Source of the DNA: Bacteroidota bacterium
Lineage (GTDB): Bacteria > Bacteroidota > Bacteroidia > NS11-12g > UBA9320
Assembly: GCA_016124755.1 (NCBI GenBank)
Contig: WGNA01000007.1
Coordinates: forward strand, 124,001-188,000
Direction of reading: 5' to 3'
DNA length: 64,000 bases
Below are positions 45,185 to 54,424 of this stretch, in pieces. Within the stretch, counting starts at the first letter, position 1. Each line of letters starts with the position of its first letter. The translations under genes were made by a program, and so were the position numbers. The notes below the pieces were generated by a model. That model was not told the DNA's origin, ran no database searches, and saw only the letters and a program-made list of their open reading frames with translations.

Positions 45185-46118
45185 AGACTCGCTATTCTAC
45201 GCAAAGATTCTTCTCTTCGGAGAGTACGGAATCATTCAGGATTCAATGGGTCTTTCCATTCCCTATAATTCCTATAAAGGCAGTTTAAAACTCAATTCTT
45301 CCGGCAACGAAACGGATTCAGAATCAAACCGTCATCTCAAACTTTTCCGGGATTATCTCAAAGGTTTGAGTGATAAGAACGAATTGCTCTTTAAACTGGA
45401 TTTTCAACAATTTGATACCGACCTCGAAAACGGGATGTCGTTTGAAAGCAGCATTCCGCAAGGTTTCGGAGTTGGAAGTTCAGGCGCTTTAGTCGCGGCT
45501 ATTTACGATCGGTACGCCATCGAAAAATTTGTCATTAGTGACCAACCGGAAAGTTCTCAGATCGCCGGACTTAAAAATATCTTCGGACAGATGGAATCTT
45601 ATTTCCACGGAAAAAGTTCCGGTCTCGATCCGCTGATTTGTTACCTCAATCTTCCGGTTCTCATTCGGTCAAAAGAAGACATGAACACGGTTGGTTTGCC
45701 GGAAGCTGATGCTCTTGGCAAAGGAGCCATTTTTCTGATCAACAGCGGAAGTCCCGGGAAAACGGAACCGATGGTAAATATCTTCATGGAAAAAATGAAG
45801 AACGACGGTTTCCGCAACATGTTGAAATCTGAATTCAAGAAATACAACGACGCCTGCATTCAGGCATTTTTAAAGCGGGATGTTCAACCCTTGTTTCACA
45901 ACATTAAGGAATTGTCGAGCCTGCTTCTCAATAACTTCAAACCGATGATTCCTGTGATGTTTCACAAACTCTGGAAAGAAGGAATCGAGTCGAATGCATA
46001 CTACCTTAAACTCTGCGGAAGCGGTGGTGGCGGGTACTTCCTCGGCTTTACACAGGACATTCAGGAAGCCCGCAAAAGGCTCAAGGATTATCCGATCGAA
46101 ATCGTCTTTACCTTTTAA
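45177..46118 (+). CDS. Mevalonate kinase
   Basis: This GHMP kinase phosphorylates mevalonate at the 5-hydroxyl, the first committed ATP step of the pathway. The 313-aa protein has LFYAKILLFGEYGII at the start, the ATP loop SIPQGFGVGSSGALVAAIYD, the substrate region HGKSSGLDPLICYL, and the third GHMP motif LCGSGGGGYFLGFT. It overlaps mvaD upstream and is followed 2 bp later by the UbiA-family gene, so it is mid-operon. Confidence 0.92.
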   Translation: MLKDSLFYAKILLFGEYGIIQDSMGLSIPYNSYKGSLKLNSSGNETDSESNRHLKLFRDYLKGLSDKNELLFKLDFQQFDTDLENGMSFESSIPQGFGVGSSGALVAAIYDRYAIEKFVISDQPESSQIAGLKNIFGQMESYFHGKSSGLDPLICYLNLPVLIRSKEDMNTVGLPEADALGKGAIFLINSGSPGKTEPMVNIFMEKMKNDGFRNMLKSEFKKYNDACIQAFLKRDVQPLFHNIKELSSLLLNNFKPMIPVMFHKLWKEGIESNAYYLKLCGSGGGGYFLGFTQDIQEARKRLKDYPIEIVFTF

Positions 46119-46120
46119 TT

Positions 46121-46999
46121 GTGTCAAGCTTTAGCCGAAAGAATAAAATCCGGCTGGTTAAGTTTCTCGCGTTGATGTCCATCATCCGGTGGCCGAATGT
46201 TCTTTTCACGGCATTAGCTCAATACATCGCTGCCATCAAAATTTTCACACCGGGAATTCCCTGGTACGAAGTATTGAAAGATTTCAAACTGCACAGTATT
46301 GTCTTCGCAACTGCCGCAATTGTTGCCGCGGGTTTCATTATTAATAGTTTTTACGATCTGGAAAAAGATCTGGTAAATCGCCCGCACAAAACCTTATTCG
46401 ATCGCGTGGTAAGTAAGGCTTCCTGTCTTCGGACGTACATTATTCTCAATATCATCGGATTATTTTTCAGCGCTTTGGGATCAACCAAAATCCTCATCTT
46501 TTTTGTGTTGTTCAGTTTCGCTCTCTGGTTCTATTCGCACAAGCTTCAGAAAATTCCGTTGGTGCGAGAATTCAGCGCGTCACTGTTATCGGTAGCTTCC
46601 TTTTTTTCGATTGGCTTTCATTACCAGTTTATTTCCTGGCCGGTAATTGCTTTGGGCGTAATTCTGATGATGATTTTATTTAACCGGGAAGTAGTTAAAG
46701 ATTTCCGTCATTACGAAGGGGATAAAGTAGCCGGTAATCAAACACTGATTTTTATTATCGGAATTACTAATTCAAAAGTTATTCATGTTGCCATATCTGT
46801 AATTACCCTGATCCTGCTTTTCATATTTAATTATTTACACAAAAGCACTTTCACTCTTATTTATTCCGGATTGATCGTTTTACCGACACTGGCTTCGATA
46901 TTTTTCATCACCGGAAATAATTCCAACGGGCCGGCAATTGCTCATCGCTGTTTTAAACTGATGATTTTATTTACGATTTTATTTCTGGCTTTTTTCTAA
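46121..46999 (+). CDS. UbiA-family prenyltransferase
   Basis: This polytopic membrane enzyme transfers a prenyl group from a polyprenyl diphosphate to an acceptor. The 292-aa protein has about seven to nine membrane segments and both UbiA Asp-rich motifs: NSFYDLEKDLVNRP (N-x3-D-x3-D) at about residues 71-84, and DFRHYEGDKVAG in the second half. The start is a GTG 2 bp after the mevalonate kinase stop, so it shares the isoprenoid operon. Geranylgeranylglycerol-phosphate geranylgeranyltransferase-like or quinone/chlorophyll-type roles are possible. The acceptor cannot be chosen from sequence. Its last 21 bp overlap the convergent lycopene cyclase gene. Confidence 0.85.
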   Translation: MSSFSRKNKIRLVKFLALMSIIRWPNVLFTALAQYIAAIKIFTPGIPWYEVLKDFKLHSIVFATAAIVAAGFIINSFYDLEKDLVNRPHKTLFDRVVSKASCLRTYIILNIIGLFFSALGSTKILIFFVLFSFALWFYSHKLQKIPLVREFSASLLSVASFFSIGFHYQFISWPVIALGVILMMILFNREVVKDFRHYEGDKVAGNQTLIFIIGITNSKVIHVAISVITLILLFIFNYLHKSTFTLIYSGLIVLPTLASIFFITGNNSNGPAIAHRCFKLMILFTILFLAFF

Positions 47000-47674
47000 A
47001 TCGTATTTGCCGTAAAAAAAGAAAATCAAGAGCAGATAAAGCATTAAATACACCGAGTCTTCGAGCGGAATGGTAATCAACCGGATCCCAAGATTTCCGG
47101 TTCGATTGTACCACACAACCGGTTCCGGAGTATACGCTCCTGTAAGCGCTCCGTTAAAAATAATAAAGGGGATTAAACAGATTAAATAGGTAATCCAGAA
47201 ATACCACCATCGGTAATTTTTAAATACAAAAACGCCAACCATTAAAGCCATTGCCGTCAGAATAAAAGTTAACGATGTATAGGCATGGTTTACATTCATC
47301 AAGCCGACAATCACCAATATTCCGGCAAGAGCAAAATGCAAAATTTTATAATTCCCGAACTTCCTTTTCTTTTGGAAATAGGCCAATGATGCATAAATAA
47401 AATAGCAGGCGTATGGCGTTACAAAAAACCAGAGCCATTCTTCAACGGGCAAACCCAGAAAATTATACCCTAATAAAAAAGTGTGATTGAAACCCCAAAT
47501 ACCTTTCGTGGTAAAAAGCACATCCCACGGAAGAAAAATGAGATTGGCGAAAATGATTCCCTTAAATAATGCTATTAACCCACTGCTGAAATCAATGCGC
47601 TCATCCAGTGTCCAGGCTAACGGGAACGCAATCGTTGCGATATCAATTAAAAGGTAGTAATAGTTCTCGGCCAC
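46979..47674 (-). CDS. Lycopene cyclase domain protein (CrtYc/CrtYd type)
   Basis: This membrane protein of the heterodimeric CrtYc/d lycopene cyclase fold is fused into one chain, which cyclises the ends of lycopene to beta-carotene. The 231-aa sequence has about seven hydrophobic segments. The repeated family blocks are PWDVLFTTKGIWGFN, LPVEEWLWFFVTPY and the degenerate second half GIRLITIPLEDSVYLML. The carotenoid product implies membrane pigment. It lies tail-to-tail with the UbiA gene with a 21-bp overlap of the coding ends. No other crt gene is in the window. Confidence 0.86.
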   Translation of the reverse strand: MAENYYYLLIDIATIAFPLAWTLDERIDFSSGLIALFKGIIFANLIFLPWDVLFTTKGIWGFNHTFLLGYNFLGLPVEEWLWFFVTPYACYFIYASLAYFQKKRKFGNYKILHFALAGILVIVGLMNVNHAYTSLTFILTAMALMVGVFVFKNYRWWYFWITYLICLIPFIIFNGALTGAYTPEPVVWYNRTGNLGIRLITIPLEDSVYLMLYLLLIFFFYGKYDLEKSQK

Positions 47675-47705
47675 CAGATTTTAACAAGTAATGGGGTTTA
47701 AAGTT

Positions 47706-50057
47706 TCAGCGATGATTAACGATAAATCCGGAATGAAATGCTTGTCCGTCTCTTCCAATAATCCGGATAAAATATACACCGCTTTCAAATCCTGAAGTGT
47801 TGATCTCACTTAGATTTTCATCATTTACAACCACTTCTCCAACACAATTTAAAACAGTGATTTGATGCACATGTTCATCGGTTGAATTTATTCGCAACAC
47901 TTTGTCGGCAGGATTTGGTAAGATGTGAAATACCGGGTGTTTTAATTCCTGAATTCCGACAACAGAAATATTGGTAGTCTGTTGACCTGTCACAGATTCA
48001 CAATTGTGTTCATTCGTAACAACCGCATAAAATGTAACTTCTTTATTGCTTAATGAATGTCGCTCAACAATGGAATCTATTGGTAGTTTAAAAGATCCGA
48101 AATACTGAAAACTATCACCGATTGAATAATACACTTCTGCGGAATTTCCATCAGTTGATTGGAGAACCAAACGAACGCTACCGGTTCCCAAATTTCCTTC
48201 CACGGAAAACGAATCAATAACCGGTGTCGGGTGTACCGTTGTATTGAAAGTGGTGTCAGACAAACAACCATTCATTGTTTTCGCTTTTATTCCTGTTTGA
48301 ATAACACCGGAAGTATTCGCAAAAAACAAATTAGTAATTCCGGATGTAACCTTTAATTCTTCTCCCTTCCATTTGTATTCTGTATTGGATTGAGCATTAA
48401 TTTTAATTTCTGAAGAATCTCCCCGGCATAATTCTTCCGTATGCATTTCAATAGAAATAACCGGCAAAGCATTTACAACAATTTCAACAGAATCTTTCCC
48501 GTAACAACCATTAGATAAGTCCTCAACTTCGACCTGATATTTCTGAGTGGATTGGGCAAAGAATTTTGGAGTCGGGGAATTGGCATCTGAAAGCTGAGCA
48601 TACGGAGACCATTTAAAAGAATAATCACTTCCCTTAATTCCCAGATCAATCGAATCACTAAAACATGTCTGAAGTTGTCTTTTCCATGGACTCAACCGAA
48701 TATCCGGCGTTACCGAAACTACAGTAACTCCACTGTCGGAACAATCGTAATCTTTATTTTCCGCGAAGAGTTTATACTGGAAAACACCTGAATCCTGAGC
48801 AGTAAATTTCGCGTTCAGAATATTGGTTTTATCTAAACCGTTTGCCGGACTCCATTGATAAACAAATCCTCCCGGATCAGTTGAACCGAGATTCACAGAA
48901 CTGCCTTTGCAAACAAATAAACTGTCGGTAATGAGTTTTGAAATATCGGGTTTCGAATAAACCGTTAAAGATTTTTCAGAACTGGTAAAGGAAGGATTTG
49001 TTGATCGGATCCTGTATCGAGTTCCGGTTCCGTAATTTCCGTTGGGAATTAGTCCTCCGATTTTAGCCGGCTGAACCGATTGTACCGCAGAACCGATGGT
49101 TGTTGGTTTTGCAAAACTTCCATTCTTGTCTGATACTTCGATTAAAAAGGAATTGCCGGATTTATAAGTACCGATTCCATTGGCCTGAACATCCATTACC
49201 ACATAAACCGAATCCCGCGAACAACTTTCCAGATCGTAGGCCGGTTCGAAATAATGCAGTTTCTGAAACTCAAGTTTGTTGCAGAAAAAGCAGACCACCA
49301 TAAACAAATCCTGATCAGCATTCACATACATCCCGGATGGGTGATTGTACGATGTAAGCTTGGTTAATCCCGAAAATGCCGGATCGATCCGATACACATA
49401 ACTATTATCCCAGTTGGTAATAAAAAAATTTCCCTGCCCGTCTTCTACCAGATGGTTAAGACTATCGAGTCCTGTATTCATTAAAACTTTTTTATTTCCG
49501 TTCGCGGTGTCGATCTGAATTATTTGTCCGAGTGTATCATCCGAAACAACTAATAATCTTCCTTTACTGTCGAGCAACAATCCTTTGGGTCGGTTGAGCC
49601 CGCTGGCAAGTGTATTAAAAGTCGGTGTGTAAAACGGAGGCGGACCGATTTTCCCTTTCAGAATTTTTCCGGCTGCCGGATCGCTCAGATAAAAATATCC
49701 CTGATTGTAAAGATCAATTTCAATGTCTTCAATTTCGGTTGCCGGATTAACCGGAAAGGAAATCAGTTTGCCAAAGCCGTTGGTTTCGTAGGCTACGATT
49801 GAATTATTGTCGATTAATAATAATCCGGAGTTTCCGCCAAAAGTTCCCATCACCAGATCCCGCGGATCTTTGAGTCCGGTTACAACTGTTTTATTCTGAT
49901 AAAAAGAATCAAGCAGAACAAGTGTTCCGTTCCCGCGATTGGTAATCATGTACGATTTCTTCACATCGTCGTAGGCAATCCGATAAGGGTGAGAGTACTG
50001 TGCTTTAGAAATACAGGCAGCAAACAACATAGCCAACGCGAGGAGAAATTTATGCAT
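47706..50057 (-). CDS. Secreted NHL/SMP-like propeller protein with Ig-like repeats and T9SS sorting domain
   Basis: This exported protein of 783 aa has a signal peptide ending ACISKAQ. Residues about 20-270 form a propeller with repeated sequences such as GLNRPKGLLLDSKGRLLVVSDD and LVEDGQGNFFITNWDNSYVYRID. Several Ig/PKD-like units with paired cysteines follow (VCKGSSVNLGSTDPGGFVYQ; TCFSDSIDLGIKGSDYSFKW; CRGDSSEIKINAQSNTEY). A type A sorting domain ends the chain (FHILPNPADKVLRINST, then ESGVYFIRI). No enzymatic residue set is evident. It lies 9 bp after the sugar-nucleotide reductase gene. Confidence 0.82.
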   Translation of the reverse strand: MHKFLLALAMLFAACISKAQYSHPYRIAYDDVKKSYMITNRGNGTLVLLDSFYQNKTVVTGLKDPRDLVMGTFGGNSGLLLIDNNSIVAYETNGFGKLISFPVNPATEIEDIEIDLYNQGYFYLSDPAAGKILKGKIGPPPFYTPTFNTLASGLNRPKGLLLDSKGRLLVVSDDTLGQIIQIDTANGNKKVLMNTGLDSLNHLVEDGQGNFFITNWDNSYVYRIDPAFSGLTKLTSYNHPSGMYVNADQDLFMVVCFFCNKLEFQKLHYFEPAYDLESCSRDSVYVVMDVQANGIGTYKSGNSFLIEVSDKNGSFAKPTTIGSAVQSVQPAKIGGLIPNGNYGTGTRYRIRSTNPSFTSSEKSLTVYSKPDISKLITDSLFVCKGSSVNLGSTDPGGFVYQWSPANGLDKTNILNAKFTAQDSGVFQYKLFAENKDYDCSDSGVTVVSVTPDIRLSPWKRQLQTCFSDSIDLGIKGSDYSFKWSPYAQLSDANSPTPKFFAQSTQKYQVEVEDLSNGCYGKDSVEIVVNALPVISIEMHTEELCRGDSSEIKINAQSNTEYKWKGEELKVTSGITNLFFANTSGVIQTGIKAKTMNGCLSDTTFNTTVHPTPVIDSFSVEGNLGTGSVRLVLQSTDGNSAEVYYSIGDSFQYFGSFKLPIDSIVERHSLSNKEVTFYAVVTNEHNCESVTGQQTTNISVVGIQELKHPVFHILPNPADKVLRINSTDEHVHQITVLNCVGEVVVNDENLSEINTSGFESGVYFIRIIGRDGQAFHSGFIVNHR

Positions 50058-50066
50058 AAAATTAAA

Positions 50067-50984
50067 TCAGGTTTGTTCTTGTAATTGTTGGAACTGCTGG
50101 TAAACAATGTCAATTCCTTCATCAAATGAGTGCGGGTTGTAACCTAAAATTTCTCTGCTTTTCGTAAGATCAAATCCGGTTACCGGAGGTCTTTTTGCCG
50201 GCTGATTCAGAGATTCAGAGTTTATGGCCGTAACGCACTCCGTACTAAGACCGTAATGTTCACCGACCTGTTGCACGAGTTGAAGAATACTCATAAAATC
50301 TTTACCGGAAACATTGAAAACTCCCGATGCTTTTTTAGACTCGATGAGATAACATCCTGTTGCCAGATCTTCTGCCAGCGTAGGCATTCGAAACTGGTCG
50401 TTCACCACGTTAATTGGTGTTTGTTTTTCCAATGCATTTTTAGCCCAGAGAACAATATTAGACCGGCTCATATCCGATACAATTCCATAAACCAAAATGG
50501 TTCTTGCGATAGCCCAGGATTTAGATTTATGGATTACTACTGTCTCCGCATCAAGCTTGGATTGCCCGTAAATGCTGACCGGAGCCGGCTCGTCATCTTC
50601 CTTGTACGGACCGTTCTTACCGTCGAAGATGAAATCGGTGGAAACGTGAACCAGATGCGCATTCACTGAATTGGCAGCCTCAACCACATTTGCCGTTGCC
50701 TGAACATTTTGAATCCGGCACTCTTCGGGGTTGAGTTCACACGCATCTACATTGGTCATGGCGGCTGCGTGAATTATGCAATCCGGTTTGTGATTTGCCA
50801 CAACGCTGAGAACATTTGCCGCATCGGTTACGTCCATCATTTCATAAATATAACCGTCTTGTTTTGCGTGACGATTTTGGCCCCTTCCCGTTGCAATCAG
50901 CGTAACTTCGGGATGCGACAAATACAGATCGGTAAGTTTCTGGCCTAATAAGCCGTTGGATCCGGTGACGAGAACTTTTCTCAT
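50067..50984 (-). CDS. Sugar-nucleotide reductase (RmlD/dTDP-4-dehydrorhamnose reductase family SDR)
   Basis: This NAD(P)-dependent extended short-chain dehydrogenase has an N-terminal Rossmann motif VLVTGSNGLLGQKL and the RmlD-type signature HVSTDFIFDGKNGPYKEDD, followed by the catalytic YGQSKLDAE (Tyr-x3-Lys). The 305-aa length fits. The usual product would be dTDP-rhamnose, but no rmlA/B/C neighbours are present, so another sugar or a regulatory role (as with MAT2B-like relatives) is possible. It is sandwiched between the secreted protein and a GSCFA protein with gaps of 8-9 bp. Confidence 0.85.
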   Translation of the reverse strand: MRKVLVTGSNGLLGQKLTDLYLSHPEVTLIATGRGQNRHAKQDGYIYEMMDVTDAANVLSVVANHKPDCIIHAAAMTNVDACELNPEECRIQNVQATANVVEAANSVNAHLVHVSTDFIFDGKNGPYKEDDEPAPVSIYGQSKLDAETVVIHKSKSWAIARTILVYGIVSDMSRSNIVLWAKNALEKQTPINVVNDQFRMPTLAEDLATGCYLIESKKASGVFNVSGKDFMSILQLVQQVGEHYGLSTECVTAINSESLNQPAKRPPVTGFDLTKSREILGYNPHSFDEGIDIVYQQFQQLQEQT

Positions 50985-50992
50985 TTTATAGA

Positions 50993-51964
50993 TTATTGTC
51001 TGGCCGAAATTAAGGAAGCATCTTCAGGAAGACTGCTCAGATCTACATTGTATTTCCGACAATACTTCCGCAATTTACCGAGAGTATGTTCTCTGAATTT
51101 TGCCGCTTCATTAGTTTCCGGAAACAGAATACGATGATTTAATGCCTTCTCCAGTTCGTTCCATTCTTTTATTCTTTCTTCTAATTCAGGAGTTCCAAAG
51201 CAATCCCGGAATTTTTTAGAAATAATACGAATGGCAACCGAACCCGGATGAACAAGATCCTCCGCGAAAAACCGGTAATCCCGGAGTTCGTCGTTCAATA
51301 TTTCATAGGCCGGGAAATAATGGGTGTTTGAATGTGCTGCAATTATTTCATCTAACGCCAGAAACAAAACGGATTTGCTAAGATGACTTTGGTGCAAACC
51401 TTCGCGAACATACCGCACTGGACTAATCGTAAAAATCACCTGACATTTTTCGGGTAGTGATGCCATAAGTTTATTAAGGGAATCCACAACCTCTTCAACA
51501 GACAATCTTCGGTTTGAAAATTTTGCCGCGGCAACTTTATGACAGTTCCCGACAATTGAACCCTGAAATTCAAAAACCTGCGCCGTTCCGAGTGTGACGA
51601 TTAACACCGCATTTTCTTTGTTCAAAATATTTCTGACCCGCAAGTCGGCATCATCAAGATTGGAAATAACCTCATACGGCGAAGTTGAGGAGAGACTTGA
51701 ATGAGCTTTCCAGGAGTTCCAGAGTTCGCCATTCTGAAAAAGTTCTTCAACCGTGTAATTGTTCTTTTGAACCGCCTGAACAATGGAATCAACAATGGAA
51801 ACCGGATTGTAAAGCGTTCCTCTCGGATTCACTTCCACCGTCATTCCGGATCGCTGAAAACCGTTTCCAATGTTTTCTGAAAAACAGGATCCAACAAATA
51901 ACAAAGGCGTATACGCATCTATTAAAGGTGATTTGGTAAGTTCTGTTTCAAGTGTAAGATGCAT
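50993..51964 (-). CDS. GSCFA domain-containing protein
   Basis: The 323-aa cytoplasmic protein starts at ATG 51964 (MHLTLETELTKSPL) and has the domain name-giving motif GSCFSENIG at about residues 25-33, with NPRGTLYNPVSI after it. Later features are SSLSSTSPYEV and VTLGTAQVFEF, and a DLVHPG box typical of the SGNH/GDSL-like fold (the Ser-Asp-His pattern). The upstream extension to 52009 is rejected because a terminator stem lies in it. GSCFA proteins are predicted esterases of unknown substrate. It is the first gene of the three-gene run that ends with the secreted protein at 47706. Confidence 0.85.
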   Translation of the reverse strand: MHLTLETELTKSPLIDAYTPLLFVGSCFSENIGNGFQRSGMTVEVNPRGTLYNPVSIVDSIVQAVQKNNYTVEELFQNGELWNSWKAHSSLSSTSPYEVISNLDDADLRVRNILNKENAVLIVTLGTAQVFEFQGSIVGNCHKVAAAKFSNRRLSVEEVVDSLNKLMASLPEKCQVIFTISPVRYVREGLHQSHLSKSVLFLALDEIIAAHSNTHYFPAYEILNDELRDYRFFAEDLVHPGSVAIRIISKKFRDCFGTPELEERIKEWNELEKALNHRILFPETNEAAKFREHTLGKLRKYCRKYNVDLSSLPEDASLISARQ

Positions 51965-51975
51965 TTTTCGAAGTA

Positions 51976-52004
51976 ACAAAAAAGCCGGCTTGCAGGCCGG
52001 CTTC
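51976..52004 (-). terminator. Intrinsic terminator of the lipoprotein gene
   Basis: An AAGCCGGC/GCCGGCTT stem with a 6-nt loop has a T-run on the minus strand. It lies 20 bp past the lipoprotein stop and 12 bp before the GSCFA start. Confidence 0.85.
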
Positions 52005-52024
52005 TTCAATATGACTTTTAATTT

Positions 52025-52786
52025 TTATTTACAGTCGTACGCGTAATTAGTGGTAGTGACATCCGCTCCGGAAGTCATTACACTTTGAGTTGGCAATCCA
52101 CTGGAATTGTAAGTATAGGTTACCTTAATGTCTATATCCTGACCGATGATATTGGCATTAGCCGCGGTAGCATTATTCTTTGAGAGGTAAATATAATTAC
52201 CCAAATCCCAGAACATCATTGGCATGTTGTACAATGGGTTTGTTTTGCTATCGAACGCGGTAATATTCGCAGAGATATCCATGTCTAAAACACCGTCTTC
52301 ATCAGAATCAAAACTGTTCACAACCTTAGAACAATTGTTTCCGGTGTAGGTCATGGTGTAAGCTTCCACCAATACTTCGTCGGTTCCGTCGATGTAATAG
52401 TATTCGAGTTTTGTGATCTGCTTGTTTGAATTCATGGTTACTAGGTAATAACCGGTAAGAACGTTGTCGTCCAATTCATCAATTCGGGTAATGGTGCCTC
52501 CGGTATAAACCATTTTCAACACATACGTTCCATTATTAAGCTGGGCTAATTGATCACCATCCCAGGTAAAAATAATGTTGTCGGTTTCCCCGTCGTAGGT
52601 GTTAACAACCTTAGAAAGTTTGCCACCAGAATAAGTGAAATCATAGTTGTCGTTATCCGAATCTGTGGTTCCGGTAACTGTACATGTTTTGGTGGTAGTT
52701 GTTGTTGGAGTTCCCTCTTCATCCTTGCAGGAATACATAGTCAGCATTCCGCCGGCTATTACAGTAATTAAAAGCTTCTTAATCAT
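52025..52786 (-). CDS. Hypothetical lipoprotein with RHS/YD-like beta repeats
   Basis: From ATG 52786 (MIKKLLITVIAGGMLTMYSC) it has 253 aa and a lipoprotein signal with lipobox LTMYSC. A Thr-rich linker (TPTTTTTKTC) follows. The body is built of short repeated strands such as YDFTYSGGKLSKVVNTYDGE and YTMTYTGNNCSKVVNSFDSD. These recall the DUF4595/YD-type repeats common in Bacteroidota lipoproteins. Its role is unknown. The longer frame to 52873 has no signal character and is not used. It is divergent from miaB and has its own terminator. Confidence 0.75.
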   Translation of the reverse strand: MIKKLLITVIAGGMLTMYSCKDEEGTPTTTTTKTCTVTGTTDSDNDNYDFTYSGGKLSKVVNTYDGETDNIIFTWDGDQLAQLNNGTYVLKMVYTGGTITRIDELDDNVLTGYYLVTMNSNKQITKLEYYYIDGTDEVLVEAYTMTYTGNNCSKVVNSFDSDEDGVLDMDISANITAFDSKTNPLYNMPMMFWDLGNYIYLSKNNATAANANIIGQDIDIKVTYTYNSSGLPTQSVMTSGADVTTTNYAYDCK

Positions 52787-52930
52787 GTCTTTCTTTATTT
52801 CAACCGCAATAATAGCAAAGCTTAATAATTGCTTAACATGATGTTTTGTATGTGAGAGTTGAATGACGTTCAATTGTACAAATCCGATTTACAAACGTTC
52901 TCAACGATTTCACGGAAACCCGAATATTCT

Positions 52931-52947
52931 TCTGACATCCTGTCAGA
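52931..52947. promoter_or_regulatory. Perfect inverted repeat in the miaB promoter region
   Basis: TCTGACA-TCC-TGTCAGA is a 17-bp perfect inverted repeat. A near-consensus -7 (TATCTTCG at 52957-52964) lies downstream, so the repeat covers the expected -33 region of miaB. It is a plausible operator. Confidence 0.45.
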
Positions 52948-53006
52948 TTCAAAACCTATCTTCGCGGGTCAATTAACGTTTTGCTTCGGGCAGAACTATT
53001 TTGAAA

Positions 53007-54422
53007 ATGGCTCAGAAGAATTTATACATAGAAAGCTACGGATGCGCAATGAACTTTTCAGACAGCGAAGTTGTGGCTTCCATTATGGCGGAACACGGTT
53101 ATCAGTCTACACCCGACGAATCAGATGCCGATGTAATTCTTATTAATACCTGTTCAATACGGGATAATGCAGAACAAAAAATCCGTCATCGACTTAAACA
53201 ATTGCGTGGCAGAAAAGAGCGAAATAATGAATTGATCGTCGGAGTGCTGGGCTGTATGGCAGAACGGCTTCGCGATCAGTTGATGGAAGAAGAAAAACTG
53301 GTGGATGTTGTTGCCGGCCCGGATGCATACCGCGATTTACCCAAATTAGTTGGTGAAGTGGTCGACGGAAATAAGGCAATAAATGTTTTGCTTTCGCTGG
53401 AAGAAACCTACGCCGAAATAACTCCCACACGACTCAACAGCAATGGTGTTACAGCCTTCATCTCCATTATGCGGGGCTGCGACAATATGTGCAGTTTCTG
53501 TGTTGTACCCTTTACCCGCGGACGGGAAAGAAGTCGCGAACCGGAAACCATTGTTCGGGAAGCCAGGGAATTATTTGAAGCAGGTTTTAAAGAAGTAACA
53601 TTGCTCGGCCAGAACGTCGACAGCTATTTGTGGTTTGGCGGCGGCCCTAAAAAAGAATTCGGAAAACTTTCAGAAGAACAAAAATCGGAAGCCGTTGATT
53701 TTGCAAAACTGTTGCGAATGGTCGCGGATATTAGTCCGTCTTTGCGAATCCGTTTTTCAACTTCACATCCAAAAGACATCACAGATGATGTGTTGTACGC
53801 CATGATGGATTATCCGAATATCTGCAATTACATACACCTTCCCGCACAGTCCGGAAATTCCAGAATTCTGGGAAAAATGAACCGCACCTACGACCGTGAA
53901 TGGTATATGGAAAAGGTTCGCAGGATCAGAGAAATCATTCCGGATTGTGGTATCAGTTGCGATATCATCACAGGTTTTTGTACCGAAACGGAAGAAGAAC
54001 ATCAGGATACACTTTCCCTTATGGAGTGGTCGCAGTTCGACTTTTCGTATATGTATTATTATTCGGAAAGACCCGGAACACTCGCCGCACGTAAATACGC
54101 AGATGACGTTCCTTTAGAGATTAAGAAACGCCGGCTTACCGAAGTGATCGATCTTCAGAATGAAATTTCAAAAAAGAAGAATGCGGCCAGAGTTGGTTCG
54201 GTTGTTACGGTTTTGGTTGAGAACGATTCGAAACGATCTGATCAGGACTGGATGGGCAAATGTGATCAGCATATAGTGGTAATTTTCCCGAAAGAACATT
54301 ACAAAAAAGGAGATTACGTGGATGTGCTGATCGAACAAAGCACAACCACCAGTTTGATTGGTAAGGCGGTTGGCTACAACAATGTGTTGAAGGAAAAAGT
54401 CGCGCAAAACGCAGAACTGTAA
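53007..54422 (+). CDS. miaB: tRNA-2-methylthio-N6-dimethylallyladenosine synthase MiaB
   Basis: This radical-SAM methylthiotransferase adds the 2-methylthio group to i6A37 in tRNA. The ATG at 53007 is chosen over the TTG at 53001. The 471-aa chain has the N-terminal UPF0004 cluster (Cys13 in [23 protein letters not shown]). The radical-SAM CxxxCxxC is at 158/162/165 in [18 protein letters not shown]-terminal TRAM domain is present. Downstream, 2 bp away, is the sigma-54 activator, the first pair of a run also containing lptE, a repeat-rich gene and secG. Confidence 0.95.
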   Translation: MAQKNLYIESYGCAMNFSDSEVVASIMAEHGYQSTPDESDADVILINTCSIRDNAEQKIRHRLKQLRGRKERNNELIVGVLGCMAERLRDQLMEEEKLVDVVAGPDAYRDLPKLVGEVVDGNKAINVLLSLEETYAEITPTRLNSNGVTAFISIMRGCDNMCSFCVVPFTRGRERSREPETIVREARELFEAGFKEVTLLGQNVDSYLWFGGGPKKEFGKLSEEQKSEAVDFAKLLRMVADISPSLRIRFSTSHPKDITDDVLYAMMDYPNICNYIHLPAQSGNSRILGKMNRTYDREWYMEKVRRIREIIPDCGISCDIITGFCTETEEEHQDTLSLMEWSQFDFSYMYYYSERPGTLAARKYADDVPLEIKKRRLTEVIDLQNEISKKKNAARVGSVVTVLVENDSKRSDQDWMGKCDQHIVVIFPKEHYKKGDYVDVLIEQSTTTSLIGKAVGYNNVLKEKVAQNAEL

Positions 54423-54424
54423 AA

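Noticed and set aside
51965-52009. Upstream start for the GSCFA protein
   Set aside because: It would read through the terminator stem of the preceding gene. The ATG at 51964 starts the conserved domain.
52874-53006. Short frames in the lipoprotein-miaB gap
   Set aside because: No start, length or similarity. The interval is better explained as a promoter region with an inverted repeat.
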